From: an uncultured Clostridium sp. | Lineage (GTDB): Bacteria > Bacillota > Clostridia > TANB77 > CAG-508 | Assembly: GCA_946578345.1 (NCBI GenBank) | Contig: CAMOBD010000003.1 | Span: 1-51,451 of the forward strand | Length of the DNA: 51,451 nt | Reading direction: 5' to 3' | In this document: positions 24,731 through 32,820 of the stretch, piece by piece | Numbering within the stretch: position 1 is the first letter of the stretch | How the letters are laid out: the number at the start of each line of letters is the position of its first letter | Notes under the pieces: model-generated | The model's input: the letters and a program-made list of their open reading frames with translations, nothing else | Told to the model about the DNA's origin: nothing | The model's database searches: none | Program-made: the position numbers and the translations under genes

Positions 24731-25853
24731 ATGTATTTTTATATTGCTTTTGATAGGAATAGCAATACTGAATTTTTATTATATAGAGATATGATTCATA
24801 AAGATAAAACAAAGGAGACAGAGGAAATTTATTATTCTGAACCTATATTTAGATGTCAAGCTATGCCAATTGGAACATTTCTTTTAAATTTCTTAAATAC
24901 AGATTTTAAAGGTACAGGCATTCGGCAATTTTATTAGAAAATTTTGTTATGCATCTTTATATTGTCCCAAACATCCTGAAAAGATAAAATCTGGAATTAA
25001 TTTTATTAGTCTTGAATTAAACAAAAAAGATTATCTTTTAGGATTATTCGAACTTATGCGTTCTGAAGAAGAACATTTTATTAATGTTCAAAATGTATTT
25101 TTTAAGCATTTGAATTTGCCTTATGATAAATCAATTGTTGATGATATTGACGAAGATTATGATGATATACCTGCTACTCCTGAAGAAATAGAATTTGATA
25201 AAAAGTGGGATGAATATTTTGAGCAGAAAAGTAAGCTAGCCAAAAAAAGACTTGATTTATTTAAGAAAAAATATCCAAAATTATATGATGAATATGAAAA
25301 ACAGCATTATAGTCGTTTACAAAACTATAATGGTTTAGTAAATAATATTATTGAAATTTCTGGATTAATAAATGATTTATCATTAGATTTCACATTTATT
25401 CCCTATTATTTATGTGGATTTAATTTAACTTTGTATAATATACCATATTGTTTTTGCAGTTCTGATGTTATAAGTATTTTAGCAATTGAATTTAAAGAGT
25501 TTATATCAGATAAACGCCATATAATTAAGCAATGTAAAAACTGTGGAAAGTATTTTATTCCAGAAAATTTGAGGGATATTAAATATTGTAATAATATTTT
25601 TAAAGACAATAAGACTTGTAAAGAATTAGGAAAACAAATAAGTTATAAAAAATCATTAAAAGATGATGAATTACTTGATATGTATAGAAAAAGGTATCTT
25701 TCTTTGGCTAGTTCTGTTTCTCATTATGGTACTGAAAAAGCAATTGAAAAGTTTGAGAACTATAAAAAAGAGGGAGCTATTATGAAGAAGAAATATTTAG
25801 ATAAGGAAATTAGTGGAAAAGATCTTAGAAAATGGATTGAAAATACAAAATAA
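24731..25853 (+). pseudogene. DUF6076-like gene broken by a single-base frameshift
   Basis: The first frame (from ATG 24731, GGAG 9 bp upstream) ends FKGTGIRQFY-stop. Moving one base at about 24927 gives NFIRKFCYASLYCPKHPEK and continues without stop to LLGLFELMRSEEE and the end at 25853. The C-terminal half has a zinc-binding pattern, CKNCGKYFIP, then YCNN and KTCKELG, as in DUF6076/CGNR-like proteins. The joined product would be about 373 aa. DUF6076 genes are common on Clostridia mobile elements and have no known role. The ATG at 25056 could also allow a shortened 265-aa product. Confidence 0.65.
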
Positions 25854-25881
25854 TAAATTCAATTGTTGGGAGGAAAATATA

Positions 25882-26508
25882 ATGAATAGAACTTTAATTT
25901 TTGATTTAGATGGAACATTATGGGACACAACTGAACAAGTCACAATAGTTTGGAATAATGTAGCAAAAAAATATAATATAGATATAGAAAATTTTTCTAT
26001 TAAAAGTATTATGGGACTAACTACTTCTGAAATTATATCGGAATTATTTGATAATAATAGTGAAATAGGTAGGTCATTTATAAATGAATGTCAGAAATCA
26101 GAAAATGAATATTTATCTATGTATGGTGGAAATATATATATTAATACTATCTCTACTATAAAAAAACTAGCCCAAAAATTTGATTTATATATTGTAAGCA
26201 ATTGCCAGGATGGGTATATTCAATCTTTTTTAAATTTCTATGATTTAAAAAATTTTTTTAAAGATTATGAATGTTCTGGTAAGACAAATCTTACAAAAGT
26301 AGATAATCTCAAACTACTTATGAAGAGAAATAATATAGACCATTCTATTTATATAGGCGATACTGAAAAAGATTACTGCTCTGCTATTAATTCAAATAAT
26401 AAATTCATATGGGCTACTTATGGTTTTGGAGTATGCAAAAATTATGATTATTCTATAAATGATATTTCAGAATTATTGACCATTTTGCAAAATAAGAACC
26501 TAACCTGA
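25882..26508 (+). CDS. HAD-family phosphatase (Gph/PGMB-like)
   Basis: The protein is 208 aa from ATG 25882, which follows GGAGGAAAATATA. Motif I is LIFDLDGTLWDT at the N-terminus, motif II is IVSNCQ, and motif III/IV is YIGDTEKDYCSA near residue 155. A helical cap is inserted after motif I (C1 type). Likely a small-molecule phosphatase acting on a sugar phosphate or phosphoglycolate. It converges with the glycan operon and could dephosphorylate one of its intermediates, but this is inference. An upstream in-frame start (25813) would overlap the DUF6076 remnant and lacks a ribosome binding site. Confidence 0.85.
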   Translation: MNRTLIFDLDGTLWDTTEQVTIVWNNVAKKYNIDIENFSIKSIMGLTTSEIISELFDNNSEIGRSFINECQKSENEYLSMYGGNIYINTISTIKKLAQKFDLYIVSNCQDGYIQSFLNFYDLKNFFKDYECSGKTNLTKVDNLKLLMKRNNIDHSIYIGDTEKDYCSAINSNNKFIWATYGFGVCKNYDYSINDISELLTILQNKNLT

Positions 26509-26563
26509 CATAGCAATCAAGGATTACAATCTAAGTAACCAAGAACATTGTCTATAACAATAA

Positions 26564-26603
26564 AAAAGTGATATCTATTATATGTAATATAGTATCACTT
26601 TTT
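26564..26603. terminator. Bidirectional terminator between HAD and Nudix genes
   Basis: AAAAGTGATA (26564-26573) and TATCACTTTT (26593-26602) form a stem with A/T runs on both sides. It serves the two convergent genes. Confidence 0.75.
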
Positions 26604-26611
26604 CTATCTCT

Positions 26612-27103
26612 TTAATTTTTATTTAAAAATTCCAAACAGTATTCAAAAAACTCAGCATGACTATCTGAGAATTTTTTAGCCTCAATTAACTTATTAATTT
26701 CTTCTATCGATGCCCATTTTACATCTTCCACTTCTTCTTTTTGCATTACTACATTATTAATATCAACATTAGCTTTTAAATAATATAAATCTACAAAATC
26801 ATCTTCTGTTTTTATTGTTTTAAATAATATAATTTTTTTATCTGCTAAATCTAATCCTAATTCTTCTCTTATTTCAGTAAAAATTCCTTGTTTGCTAGTT
26901 TCTCCAGATACTGGATGTCCACCTGTGGTAGACCACTTTCCATCTTTCTTTAAAACTCTTTTTTGTATTAAAAAATCTCCTTCATCATTTTGAATCCATA
27001 CTGCTACAGTAATATAATATCTTCCTTCTGGAACTTTCTCTCCTTTAAAAATTGTTTCACCAGTAAGTTTCTTATTTTCATCATATAAATCTCTTTTCTC
27101 CAT
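26612..27103 (-). CDS. Nudix hydrolase, IPP-isomerase-like
   Basis: This 163-aa protein begins like Idi-type Nudix proteins (RDLYDENKKLTGETI) and contains QKRVLKKDGKWSTTGGHPVSGE followed by FTEIREELG, a near-canonical Nudix box (about 62-84). Members of this subgroup are usually annotated as Nudix hydrolases and not true isopentenyl-diphosphate isomerases. It is the last gene of the minus-strand operon that includes a guanylyltransferase-like enzyme and two glycosyltransferases. A nucleotide-sugar or sugar-diphosphate substrate is therefore plausible but unproven. AAAGGAG precedes ATG 27103. Confidence 0.85.
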   Translation of the reverse strand: MEKRDLYDENKKLTGETIFKGEKVPEGRYYITVAVWIQNDEGDFLIQKRVLKKDGKWSTTGGHPVSGETSKQGIFTEIREELGLDLADKKIILFKTIKTEDDFVDLYYLKANVDINNVVMQKEEVEDVKWASIEEINKLIEAKKFSDSHAEFFEYCLEFLNKN

Positions 27104-27125
27104 TTTCTTATTTTTCTCCTTTTTA

Positions 27126-28268
27126 TCAAATCATTAAATCAAAGTAATTTTTAGCAAAAGTATTTAGATTATATTTCTTACTCCATTTATCGTTAGGTAG
27201 ATTCCTTTCTTCATATTTTTTACTAATTATTAGTTCTTGCAATCTGTTTTTCAATTCAACTGCTGAATTATCAAATATTTGAATATTATTATTGCCTTCT
27301 GCTATCTCTTTAAAAGTAGGTATATTATTTAGTATGGTAGGTATACCTAGAGATAACGATTCTAGTGCCGAATATCCAAAGCTTTCTGATCTGCTTGGTA
27401 ATACTGTTAAATCAGCAATTTTATATGCTTCGGACATTTTATCGAATCGAATTATTTTTATATCTAAATTATTATTTTTTGCTTTGTCTTGAAGTTCTTG
27501 AACAAATTTAATGTATTGCTTGTCTAAGCCAGTAAATACAATTTCTATTTTATCTTTTATATCATTTTCTAATAAACAACACGCTTCAATAACAAGCATT
27601 GGTTGCTTTTGCATAGGCTCTAATCTACTTGGTACAAGTATTCTTATTTTTTCTCTATTCAAATTATATTTTTCAATAATATCATCTTTACAATTTTTAG
27701 TATATAACCTGTTTACATCTATGGCATGTGGAATGTATTTTATTCCACACTCTGTTAATTTTTCATATTCTTCAGCATAATATTTTGATGGTGCTACAAA
27801 TGTCGTAAGTTCATTATTTTTATATTTTTTCATTAATTCTAGCATTTTTACAAATGATTTTTTACCCCAAGCCAATTCATACTCAAACGGATTTGTATGT
27901 ATTGTAAATATTCTTTTTTTCCCTTTCCATGCTTGTAAAAAAAGTTGTGAATTCAAATGGATGCAATCATATTTTGAAACATCAATTTTATTTTCTATTT
28001 TTTTAGCCAATTCATTATATGATTCTTCAGTTTCAAAATTACCAAATGTATCTTGTATTATATATTCATCAGCTTCTCCTTGCATTTCAAACAAGTTTAT
28101 ATTTATATAATTTATACCTTGTTCCTTATGGTTTTCTCCCGAAAACATATATACATCTATTTCATTTCCTAACTCTTTTAGAGATTCAGCTAAGTCTATT
28201 ACAAATCTTTCAGTTCCTCCAATTGACTTACCTGATATTGCCCAAGGATTTATTATGGCTATTTTCAC
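27126..28268 (-). CDS. GT4-like glycosyltransferase
   Basis: The protein is 380 aa. It has the GT-B pattern: an N-terminal IAIINPWAISGKSIGGTERFV with the acceptor-side glycine loop, IRILVPSRLEPMQKQP at the start of the donor domain, and LTVLPSRSESFGYSALESLSLGIPTI, the GT4 E-x7-E signature (about 305-325). It should transfer a sugar from a nucleotide donor. The start is taken as GTG 28268, because AGGAGG lies six bases upstream; this overlaps the preceding gene by 41 bp. The next upstream gene encodes a second glycosyltransferase. Confidence 0.88.
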   Translation of the reverse strand: MKIAIINPWAISGKSIGGTERFVIDLAESLKELGNEIDVYMFSGENHKEQGINYININLFEMQGEADEYIIQDTFGNFETEESYNELAKKIENKIDVSKYDCIHLNSQLFLQAWKGKKRIFTIHTNPFEYELAWGKKSFVKMLELMKKYKNNELTTFVAPSKYYAEEYEKLTECGIKYIPHAIDVNRLYTKNCKDDIIEKYNLNREKIRILVPSRLEPMQKQPMLVIEACCLLENDIKDKIEIVFTGLDKQYIKFVQELQDKAKNNNLDIKIIRFDKMSEAYKIADLTVLPSRSESFGYSALESLSLGIPTILNNIPTFKEIAEGNNNIQIFDNSAVELKNRLQELIISKKYEERNLPNDKWSKKYNLNTFAKNYFDLMI

Positions 28269-29382
28269 TTTTATCCTCCTCTCTATTTTCAATATACTGA
28301 TTCTGGATTATTTCATCTGAAACTTTTATTTTTCTTTTAAACTTACTATTATCTTTATTTTCAATCTTATATCCTTTTTCAATAATTTTAACATAGTTTT
28401 CTTGTAAATGCACTCTAGAATATTCATAAGCCCTTTTACTCATTTCTGCATATTCATCAATAGATATATCCATCTTTTGTGCCTTTTTTCCTTTTGGAAT
28501 AACATAACCAATATTATTATTAGATACTGTTTCTGAAAAATCTATCACATCTGAAACAATTACAGGTTTGCCCCTTACTAGTCCATCAATTAATGAATTC
28601 GGTACATCTTTAACTATTCTTTTTTGTGGAACAAATGCAACGAAGTCTGAATTGTCGAACAAATTAATTAATGTATCCATATTATTATGAATATCTAATA
28701 GACTTACTCTATCCCAAACTCCTAATTTTTTAGCCATTTGTTCGAATGCTTGTGTATCATTATCTCTTAAAGGAATTGTTAATGAAAAGTTAGTATTTTC
28801 TTTTAGTAGTTGTAAAAGATATTCTAAACCTCTTTCTCTAATTGCATCTCCTTCTTTATTATTCCAACTTGCAAAAAGTATATTTACATTCGATGGGTTA
28901 AATTCTTTATTACTTCTTTTTCTTGGTATTTTAGATGGAGTTGGTGTTACCATAATTTTATTTTCTTGAATACCATACTGCATTAATATTTCTTTATGTT
29001 TTTCTAATTCCACAAATACCCTTTTTAAATTTTTATATTTTTTTAAATGTTCTGCATATTCCTTGTTTGGTCTTCTATACATGGATACAAATAAAGGATT
29101 ATCTGAAGAATTAAATAATATTCTTTTCCATAAACTTGACTCTTCTTCAAATACATGAACAGTATCTTTTGAATTTTTCTTTACCTCTCTTATTGCCTTT
29201 AAAAAATATATAAATGGACGATATACATAAATATTATCCTGTTTATCTTGTTCTTGTAGTGGCTTTTGCCCCATAAATCTAGTTGCAGATATTATTTTAC
29301 CATTATTTCTCTTTGAAATCAATTCCATCTGATTTGAAACCGCTTCTTTATATCTTACAAAGAAATCATTGATTATAATCAT
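28228..29382 (-). CDS. GT4-like glycosyltransferase (second)
   Basis: This 384-aa protein has a GT-B fold by pattern. The N-terminal half holds VHVFEEESSLWKRIL and VSMYRRPN. The C-terminal half holds NILFASWNNKEGDAIRERGLEYLL, a glucan-like strand, and DVPNSLIDGLVRGKPVIVSDV in place of the usual E-x7-E. The last 45 residues are polar and probably disordered. It is weaker than its neighbour to the GT4 signature but clearly the same fold. TGGAGG precedes ATG 29382. It ends inside the start of the next glycosyltransferase gene, which implies coupling and joint action on one glycan. Confidence 0.75.
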   Translation of the reverse strand: MIIINDFFVRYKEAVSNQMELISKRNNGKIISATRFMGQKPLQEQDKQDNIYVYRPFIYFLKAIREVKKNSKDTVHVFEEESSLWKRILFNSSDNPLFVSMYRRPNKEYAEHLKKYKNLKRVFVELEKHKEILMQYGIQENKIMVTPTPSKIPRKRSNKEFNPSNVNILFASWNNKEGDAIRERGLEYLLQLLKENTNFSLTIPLRDNDTQAFEQMAKKLGVWDRVSLLDIHNNMDTLINLFDNSDFVAFVPQKRIVKDVPNSLIDGLVRGKPVIVSDVIDFSETVSNNNIGYVIPKGKKAQKMDISIDEYAEMSKRAYEYSRVHLQENYVKIIEKGYKIENKDNSKFKRKIKVSDEIIQNQYIENREEDKSENSHNKSLGNIR

Positions 29383-29394
29383 ATTTTCCTCCAG

Positions 29395-30390
29395 TTATAC
29401 AATTTTTTTATCAAAAAATTTTTCTAATACTTTATTTATGTATTTATCGTCATTAAAATATTTATCTACTATTGTATATCTTCCATTTCTTGGTTTCAAA
29501 TTTTTAGTACATCTTTGTATAATATCTTTATTAATTCCATAGATATATTGTTTATCTAGAACTTTTAGTTTATAAATTGAATTTATTATTTCGTCTATTT
29601 CCCTTCCTTGTGCTATTGACATTATAATAATTCCCAAAGATACAGATGTACCATGAGGTATGTCAATCATACTTTCTAATTCTTTAGCAAATATATGCTC
29701 TGATCCACTTTCAGGTCTTCCTGTGCCATATAAATTAGTAATATAACCAGCTATTCCTATATACTCAAATAATTTATTATTGTTATTAATTATTTCTCCA
29801 AATGATTTTTGCTTAATAAACTGTATTACTTCATTTAGTAAATTTATTGACATATCATATATTTTCTTATCAATTTTCTCTCCAATATCTAAAGATGCTA
29901 ACTTCCAGTCATACGAAGCTGTAAATATAGACAAGACATCTGCTAATCCGTACAGATTTTCTGTTTCAGACATTTTTAATATATTATCATCTAGTAGGAT
30001 ACAATCTGGCATTTTAGCTTCTAGTGTAGTTTTCTTTCCATTTTCTATCAATGCTACTTTATTTGTAGCATACGAATTAGTTGAAAGCATTGAAGGAATA
30101 CATATATATTTATTCTTTAATTTATGAGAAATATATTTTCCTATATCAATGGTACTTCCTCCACCAAAACTAACTATTTTTTCTATGTCTTTATTTTCTT
30201 TTACTACTATATCTATGTTTTCAATTTTTTTAGATATCTCATGCCAATTAATTGTTTTTACCTTATCATTTTTAAATTTAATTTTCTTAATTGATGTAGG
30301 GGAATATATAAATAATGTATTCTCATCCAAATTATTTATATATTGATTTACATTTCTTTTTACAGTTACATCCATAAAATAGTCCATCAT
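29395..30390 (-). CDS. Iron-ADH / glycerol-1-phosphate dehydrogenase / dehydroquinate synthase-superfamily enzyme
   Basis: The protein is 331 aa. It has the NAD-binding GGGSTIDIGKYISH (about 87-100), YICIPSMLSTNSYATN, a metal-site helix with YGLADVLS, and SGSEHIFAKELE then IPHGTSVSLG with two His that match the metal ligands. The superfamily includes sn-glycerol-1-phosphate dehydrogenase and cyclitol synthases, so the product could be a polyol phosphate or cyclitol precursor. Which one cannot be told. AGAGGTAATTA precedes ATG 30390. It is 10 bp from the guanylyltransferase-like gene. Confidence 0.75.
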   Translation of the reverse strand: MMDYFMDVTVKRNVNQYINNLDENTLFIYSPTSIKKIKFKNDKVKTINWHEISKKIENIDIVVKENKDIEKIVSFGGGSTIDIGKYISHKLKNKYICIPSMLSTNSYATNKVALIENGKKTTLEAKMPDCILLDDNILKMSETENLYGLADVLSIFTASYDWKLASLDIGEKIDKKIYDMSINLLNEVIQFIKQKSFGEIINNNNKLFEYIGIAGYITNLYGTGRPESGSEHIFAKELESMIDIPHGTSVSLGIIIMSIAQGREIDEIINSIYKLKVLDKQYIYGINKDIIQRCTKNLKPRNGRYTIVDKYFNDDKYINKVLEKFFDKKIV

Positions 30391-30399
30391 TAATTACCT

Positions 30400-31476
30400 C
30401 TATAAATATTTTTCATATTTTTCTTCTAGTTTTATTTTCTCTAGCATTTGTGGTAAGTCATTTATATTTTTCTTATTATAAATGATACATACTTTATTGT
30501 CTTTTATTACATTAACATTTTCAAGACCTATTGTAATAAGTAAATTATCACTTTTGTTTAATATATTTGTATTACTTGTTTCTTTCGTAATTATTAAATC
30601 TCCTATAATAACATTGTTTTTTGTATCTTTTTCGTGAATCTCAAAAAAATCCTTTACACTTCCAATATCCATCCATTTAAAGTTTCCTCTTATCATTTTT
30701 ACATTATTAGATTTTTCTAAGATTCCTTTGTCAATAGAAATATTTTCTACTTTGCCATATATCTCTTTAATTATTTGTTGTTCCTCATTCGTATTAATAG
30801 AAATATATAATTTGTCTTTAAGTTTATATATATTGGGTAAATATTTTTTGAAACTTTTTAATATAGATTCTACTTTCCAAATAAACATTCCACTATTCCA
30901 TACATAACAATTACTTTTTATATATTCTAATGCCTTTTCATACTTTGGTTTTTCTTTAAATTCAATTACTGAATAATAATCCTTATCTTTAGTATTAACA
31001 TATTTGATATAACCAAATCCAGTAGCTGGATATGTAGGTGTTATTCCTATTGTCACTAGATTCTCATTACACATTGCTACTTCCATAGCTGTTATTATAC
31101 TTTCTTGTAATTTATCTTTTTCTTCAATATAATGATCTGATGACAAGACTGTAATAATACCATCACTCTTAATCTTTTTTATTTTTAATGTTGCATAAAA
31201 TATACACATAGCTGTATTTTTTGATTCTGGTTCAGTAATAATATTTTCTCTTGGTATTCTGTTATCAATGTACCTATAAGCCAAATCTGATTGTTGTTCA
31301 TTAATAATTATAAAAATATTTTCGTAATCAAATATTTCTTCTATTCTTCGTATTGTCTCATTTATCATTATTTCAGTCCCATACAAATTCAAAAATTGTT
31401 TTGGCTTCTTCTCTGTGCTAATTGGCCATAATCTAGTCCCTTTTCCTCCGGCTAAAATTAATGCATATTTATTCAT
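30400..31476 (-). CDS. Mannose-1-phosphate guanylyltransferase-like nucleotidyltransferase
   Basis: The protein is 358 aa. It has the nucleotidyltransferase signature LILAGGKGTRLWPIS (7-21) with KKPKQFLNLYG, typical of ManC-type guanylyltransferases. ENIITEPESKNTA, VLSSDHYI, GFGYIKY, FKEKP and YVWNSGMFIWK follow. A short C-terminal region lacks the phosphomannose isomerase domain found in bifunctional ManC. It should make an NDP-sugar, most simply GDP-mannose or GDP-heptose. AGAAAGG precedes ATG 31476. It supplies the likely donor for the two glycosyltransferases downstream. Confidence 0.88.
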   Translation of the reverse strand: MNKYALILAGGKGTRLWPISTEKKPKQFLNLYGTEIMINETIRRIEEIFDYENIFIIINEQQSDLAYRYIDNRIPRENIITEPESKNTAMCIFYATLKIKKIKSDGIITVLSSDHYIEEKDKLQESIITAMEVAMCNENLVTIGITPTYPATGFGYIKYVNTKDKDYYSVIEFKEKPKYEKALEYIKSNCYVWNSGMFIWKVESILKSFKKYLPNIYKLKDKLYISINTNEEQQIIKEIYGKVENISIDKGILEKSNNVKMIRGNFKWMDIGSVKDFFEIHEKDTKNNVIIGDLIITKETSNTNILNKSDNLLITIGLENVNVIKDNKVCIIYNKKNINDLPQMLEKIKLEEKYEKYL

Positions 31477-31478
31477 TT

Positions 31479-32063
31479 TTACCTTTCTTCATCCCCCTTA
31501 AGTTTTTTTAATAATCCTGTATATGTTTTATTGTCTTTTACTTTTTCTCTTTTAATTATAGGTTGGTATCCTTTTCTAATATAATCTTCTTCTACAAATT
31601 TTTCATACTTTGTTAAGATACTTAGTACTCTTTTAGCTTCTTCCTCATTATCTGACATATGTATTAAATTATCAAAAAAATATCCATCAATCTTACTAGA
31701 GTATTCATCTCTTATCTGTTGCTTAAGTTTTCTTGCTTCTATACATTGACTAATTCCATTTTTTTCATTTATTTTATAAGTTGGATTATCAATTTTAACT
31801 ATAAATACAATTGCCTTTGTATTATCTGTAGTTTTCATATTTCTTATTTTTTCGTAAATATATCCATCTTGAAATGCCTCATCATCACCATTATAACAGT
31901 CTAAAACAAATGAATCATATTTATCTTTTAAATCATATACTCTAACTTGAATTACATCTTGCATTATCGCGATTTTTAACATCATTTCTCTTGCATATTT
32001 ATTTCCCATATTCCATAAAATCCCCACAGGATATATGGTTTCTTTTACATTACTTTTATACAT
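31479..32063 (-). CDS. Unknown 194-aa protein, first gene of the glycan operon
   Basis: The family is not recognised. The protein is soluble, with a mixed alpha/beta pattern: YPVGILWNMGNKYAREMM, VRVYDLKDKYDSFVLDCY, AIVFIVKIDNPTY and DGYFFDNLIHMSDNEEEAKRV. It could be a kinase or regulator acting on a pathway intermediate, but no catalytic motif is clear. AGGAGA precedes ATG 32063. It is separated by 2 bp from the nucleotidyltransferase gene, so the two are probably coupled. The operon promoter should lie in 32064-32190, where nothing else is seen. Confidence 0.55.
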   Translation of the reverse strand: MYKSNVKETIYPVGILWNMGNKYAREMMLKIAIMQDVIQVRVYDLKDKYDSFVLDCYNGDDEAFQDGYIYEKIRNMKTTDNTKAIVFIVKIDNPTYKINEKNGISQCIEARKLKQQIRDEYSSKIDGYFFDNLIHMSDNEEEAKRVLSILTKYEKFVEEDYIRKGYQPIIKREKVKDNKTYTGLLKKLKGDEER

Positions 32064-32190
32064 ATTATTCTCCTATACATAAAAGATTAAATATTTAATA
32101 CAAATCCTTGCATACTTCTATATTTTACCATTTCATTTAGTTTATGTCAACTTTCTTTGCATACCTTTTTTCTTAAAATTAATACTATCA

Positions 32191-32412
32191 TTATTTTTTC
32201 ATAATCTTTTTTAACTCTTCTAAATATTCTCTCATTACATCTCTAAATTCTAATTCTATTGTATCATTAGTTTTATTGTAGCAGATTTGTAATAAATCTA
32301 AATCTAGTAATGAATTATTATAAAAGCTAAAAGTAATTTTGTTATCATTTATCAGTCTGTTTAATAAATCCCTAAAAATATTCATATCTATTTCTTCATT
32401 TTTCATTTTCAT
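32191..32412 (-). CDS. Small unknown protein, divergent from the XRE regulator
   Basis: This is a 73-aa acidic/basic helical protein (FRDLLNRLINDNKITFSFYNN). ATG 32412 is preferred over an upstream GTG because AAGGTG lies six bases upstream. It is transcribed away from the XRE regulator gene and may be controlled by it. No function is assigned. Confidence 0.5.
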   Translation of the reverse strand: MKMKNEEIDMNIFRDLLNRLINDNKITFSFYNNSLLDLDLLQICYNKTNDTIELEFRDVMREYLEELKKIMKK

Positions 32413-32518
32413 TATTCTCACCTTATATAATTTTTATTTTTACCCATTGCTTAATGTCATAATACCACAAACTTAAGGATAAAATCAATATAAATTATAA
32501 AAAAGGTGGAATAATATT

Positions 32519-32779
32519 ATGGCTGTTAGAAAATTAAATAATAATCTAAATGTTATTGGAGACAATCTAAGAAAATACAGAAAAGAAAAACACTTATCTC
32601 AAGCAGATTTAACTATGGAACTTAATCTACTTGGAATCAATCTTCATAAAAATGATATTTATATGATTGAAAACAACAAAAGAACAGTTAAAGATTATGA
32701 AATATGGGGTTTTATAAAAGTTTTAAATATAACTTTTGATGATTTATTTGCTGGAATAGAAAATAAGTTAGAAAATTAG
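32519..32779 (+). CDS. XRE-family helix-turn-helix regulator
   Basis: The protein is 86 aa. A Cro/CI-type domain spans most of it: IGDNLRKYRKEKHLSQADLTMEL then GINLHKNDIYMIENNKRTVKDYEIWGFIKVLNITFDDLF. It is the only plus-strand gene between the mobilization and cargo operons. It probably represses the divergent gene or the element's own genes; TTGTANTACAA palindromes elsewhere in the element are possible sites. AAAGGTGG precedes ATG 32519. Confidence 0.85.
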   Translation: MAVRKLNNNLNVIGDNLRKYRKEKHLSQADLTMELNLLGINLHKNDIYMIENNKRTVKDYEIWGFIKVLNITFDDLFAGIENKLEN

Positions 32780-32785
32780 ATTTTT

Positions 32786-32816
32786 ACTCAAAAAGTATTA
32801 TGAGTACTTTTTGAGT
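32786..32816. terminator. Bidirectional terminator between XRE and relaxase genes
   Basis: ACTCAAAAAGTA (32786-32797) pairs perfectly with TACTTTTTGAGT (32805-32816), between two convergent stop codons. Confidence 0.75.
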
Positions 32817-32820
32817 ATTC

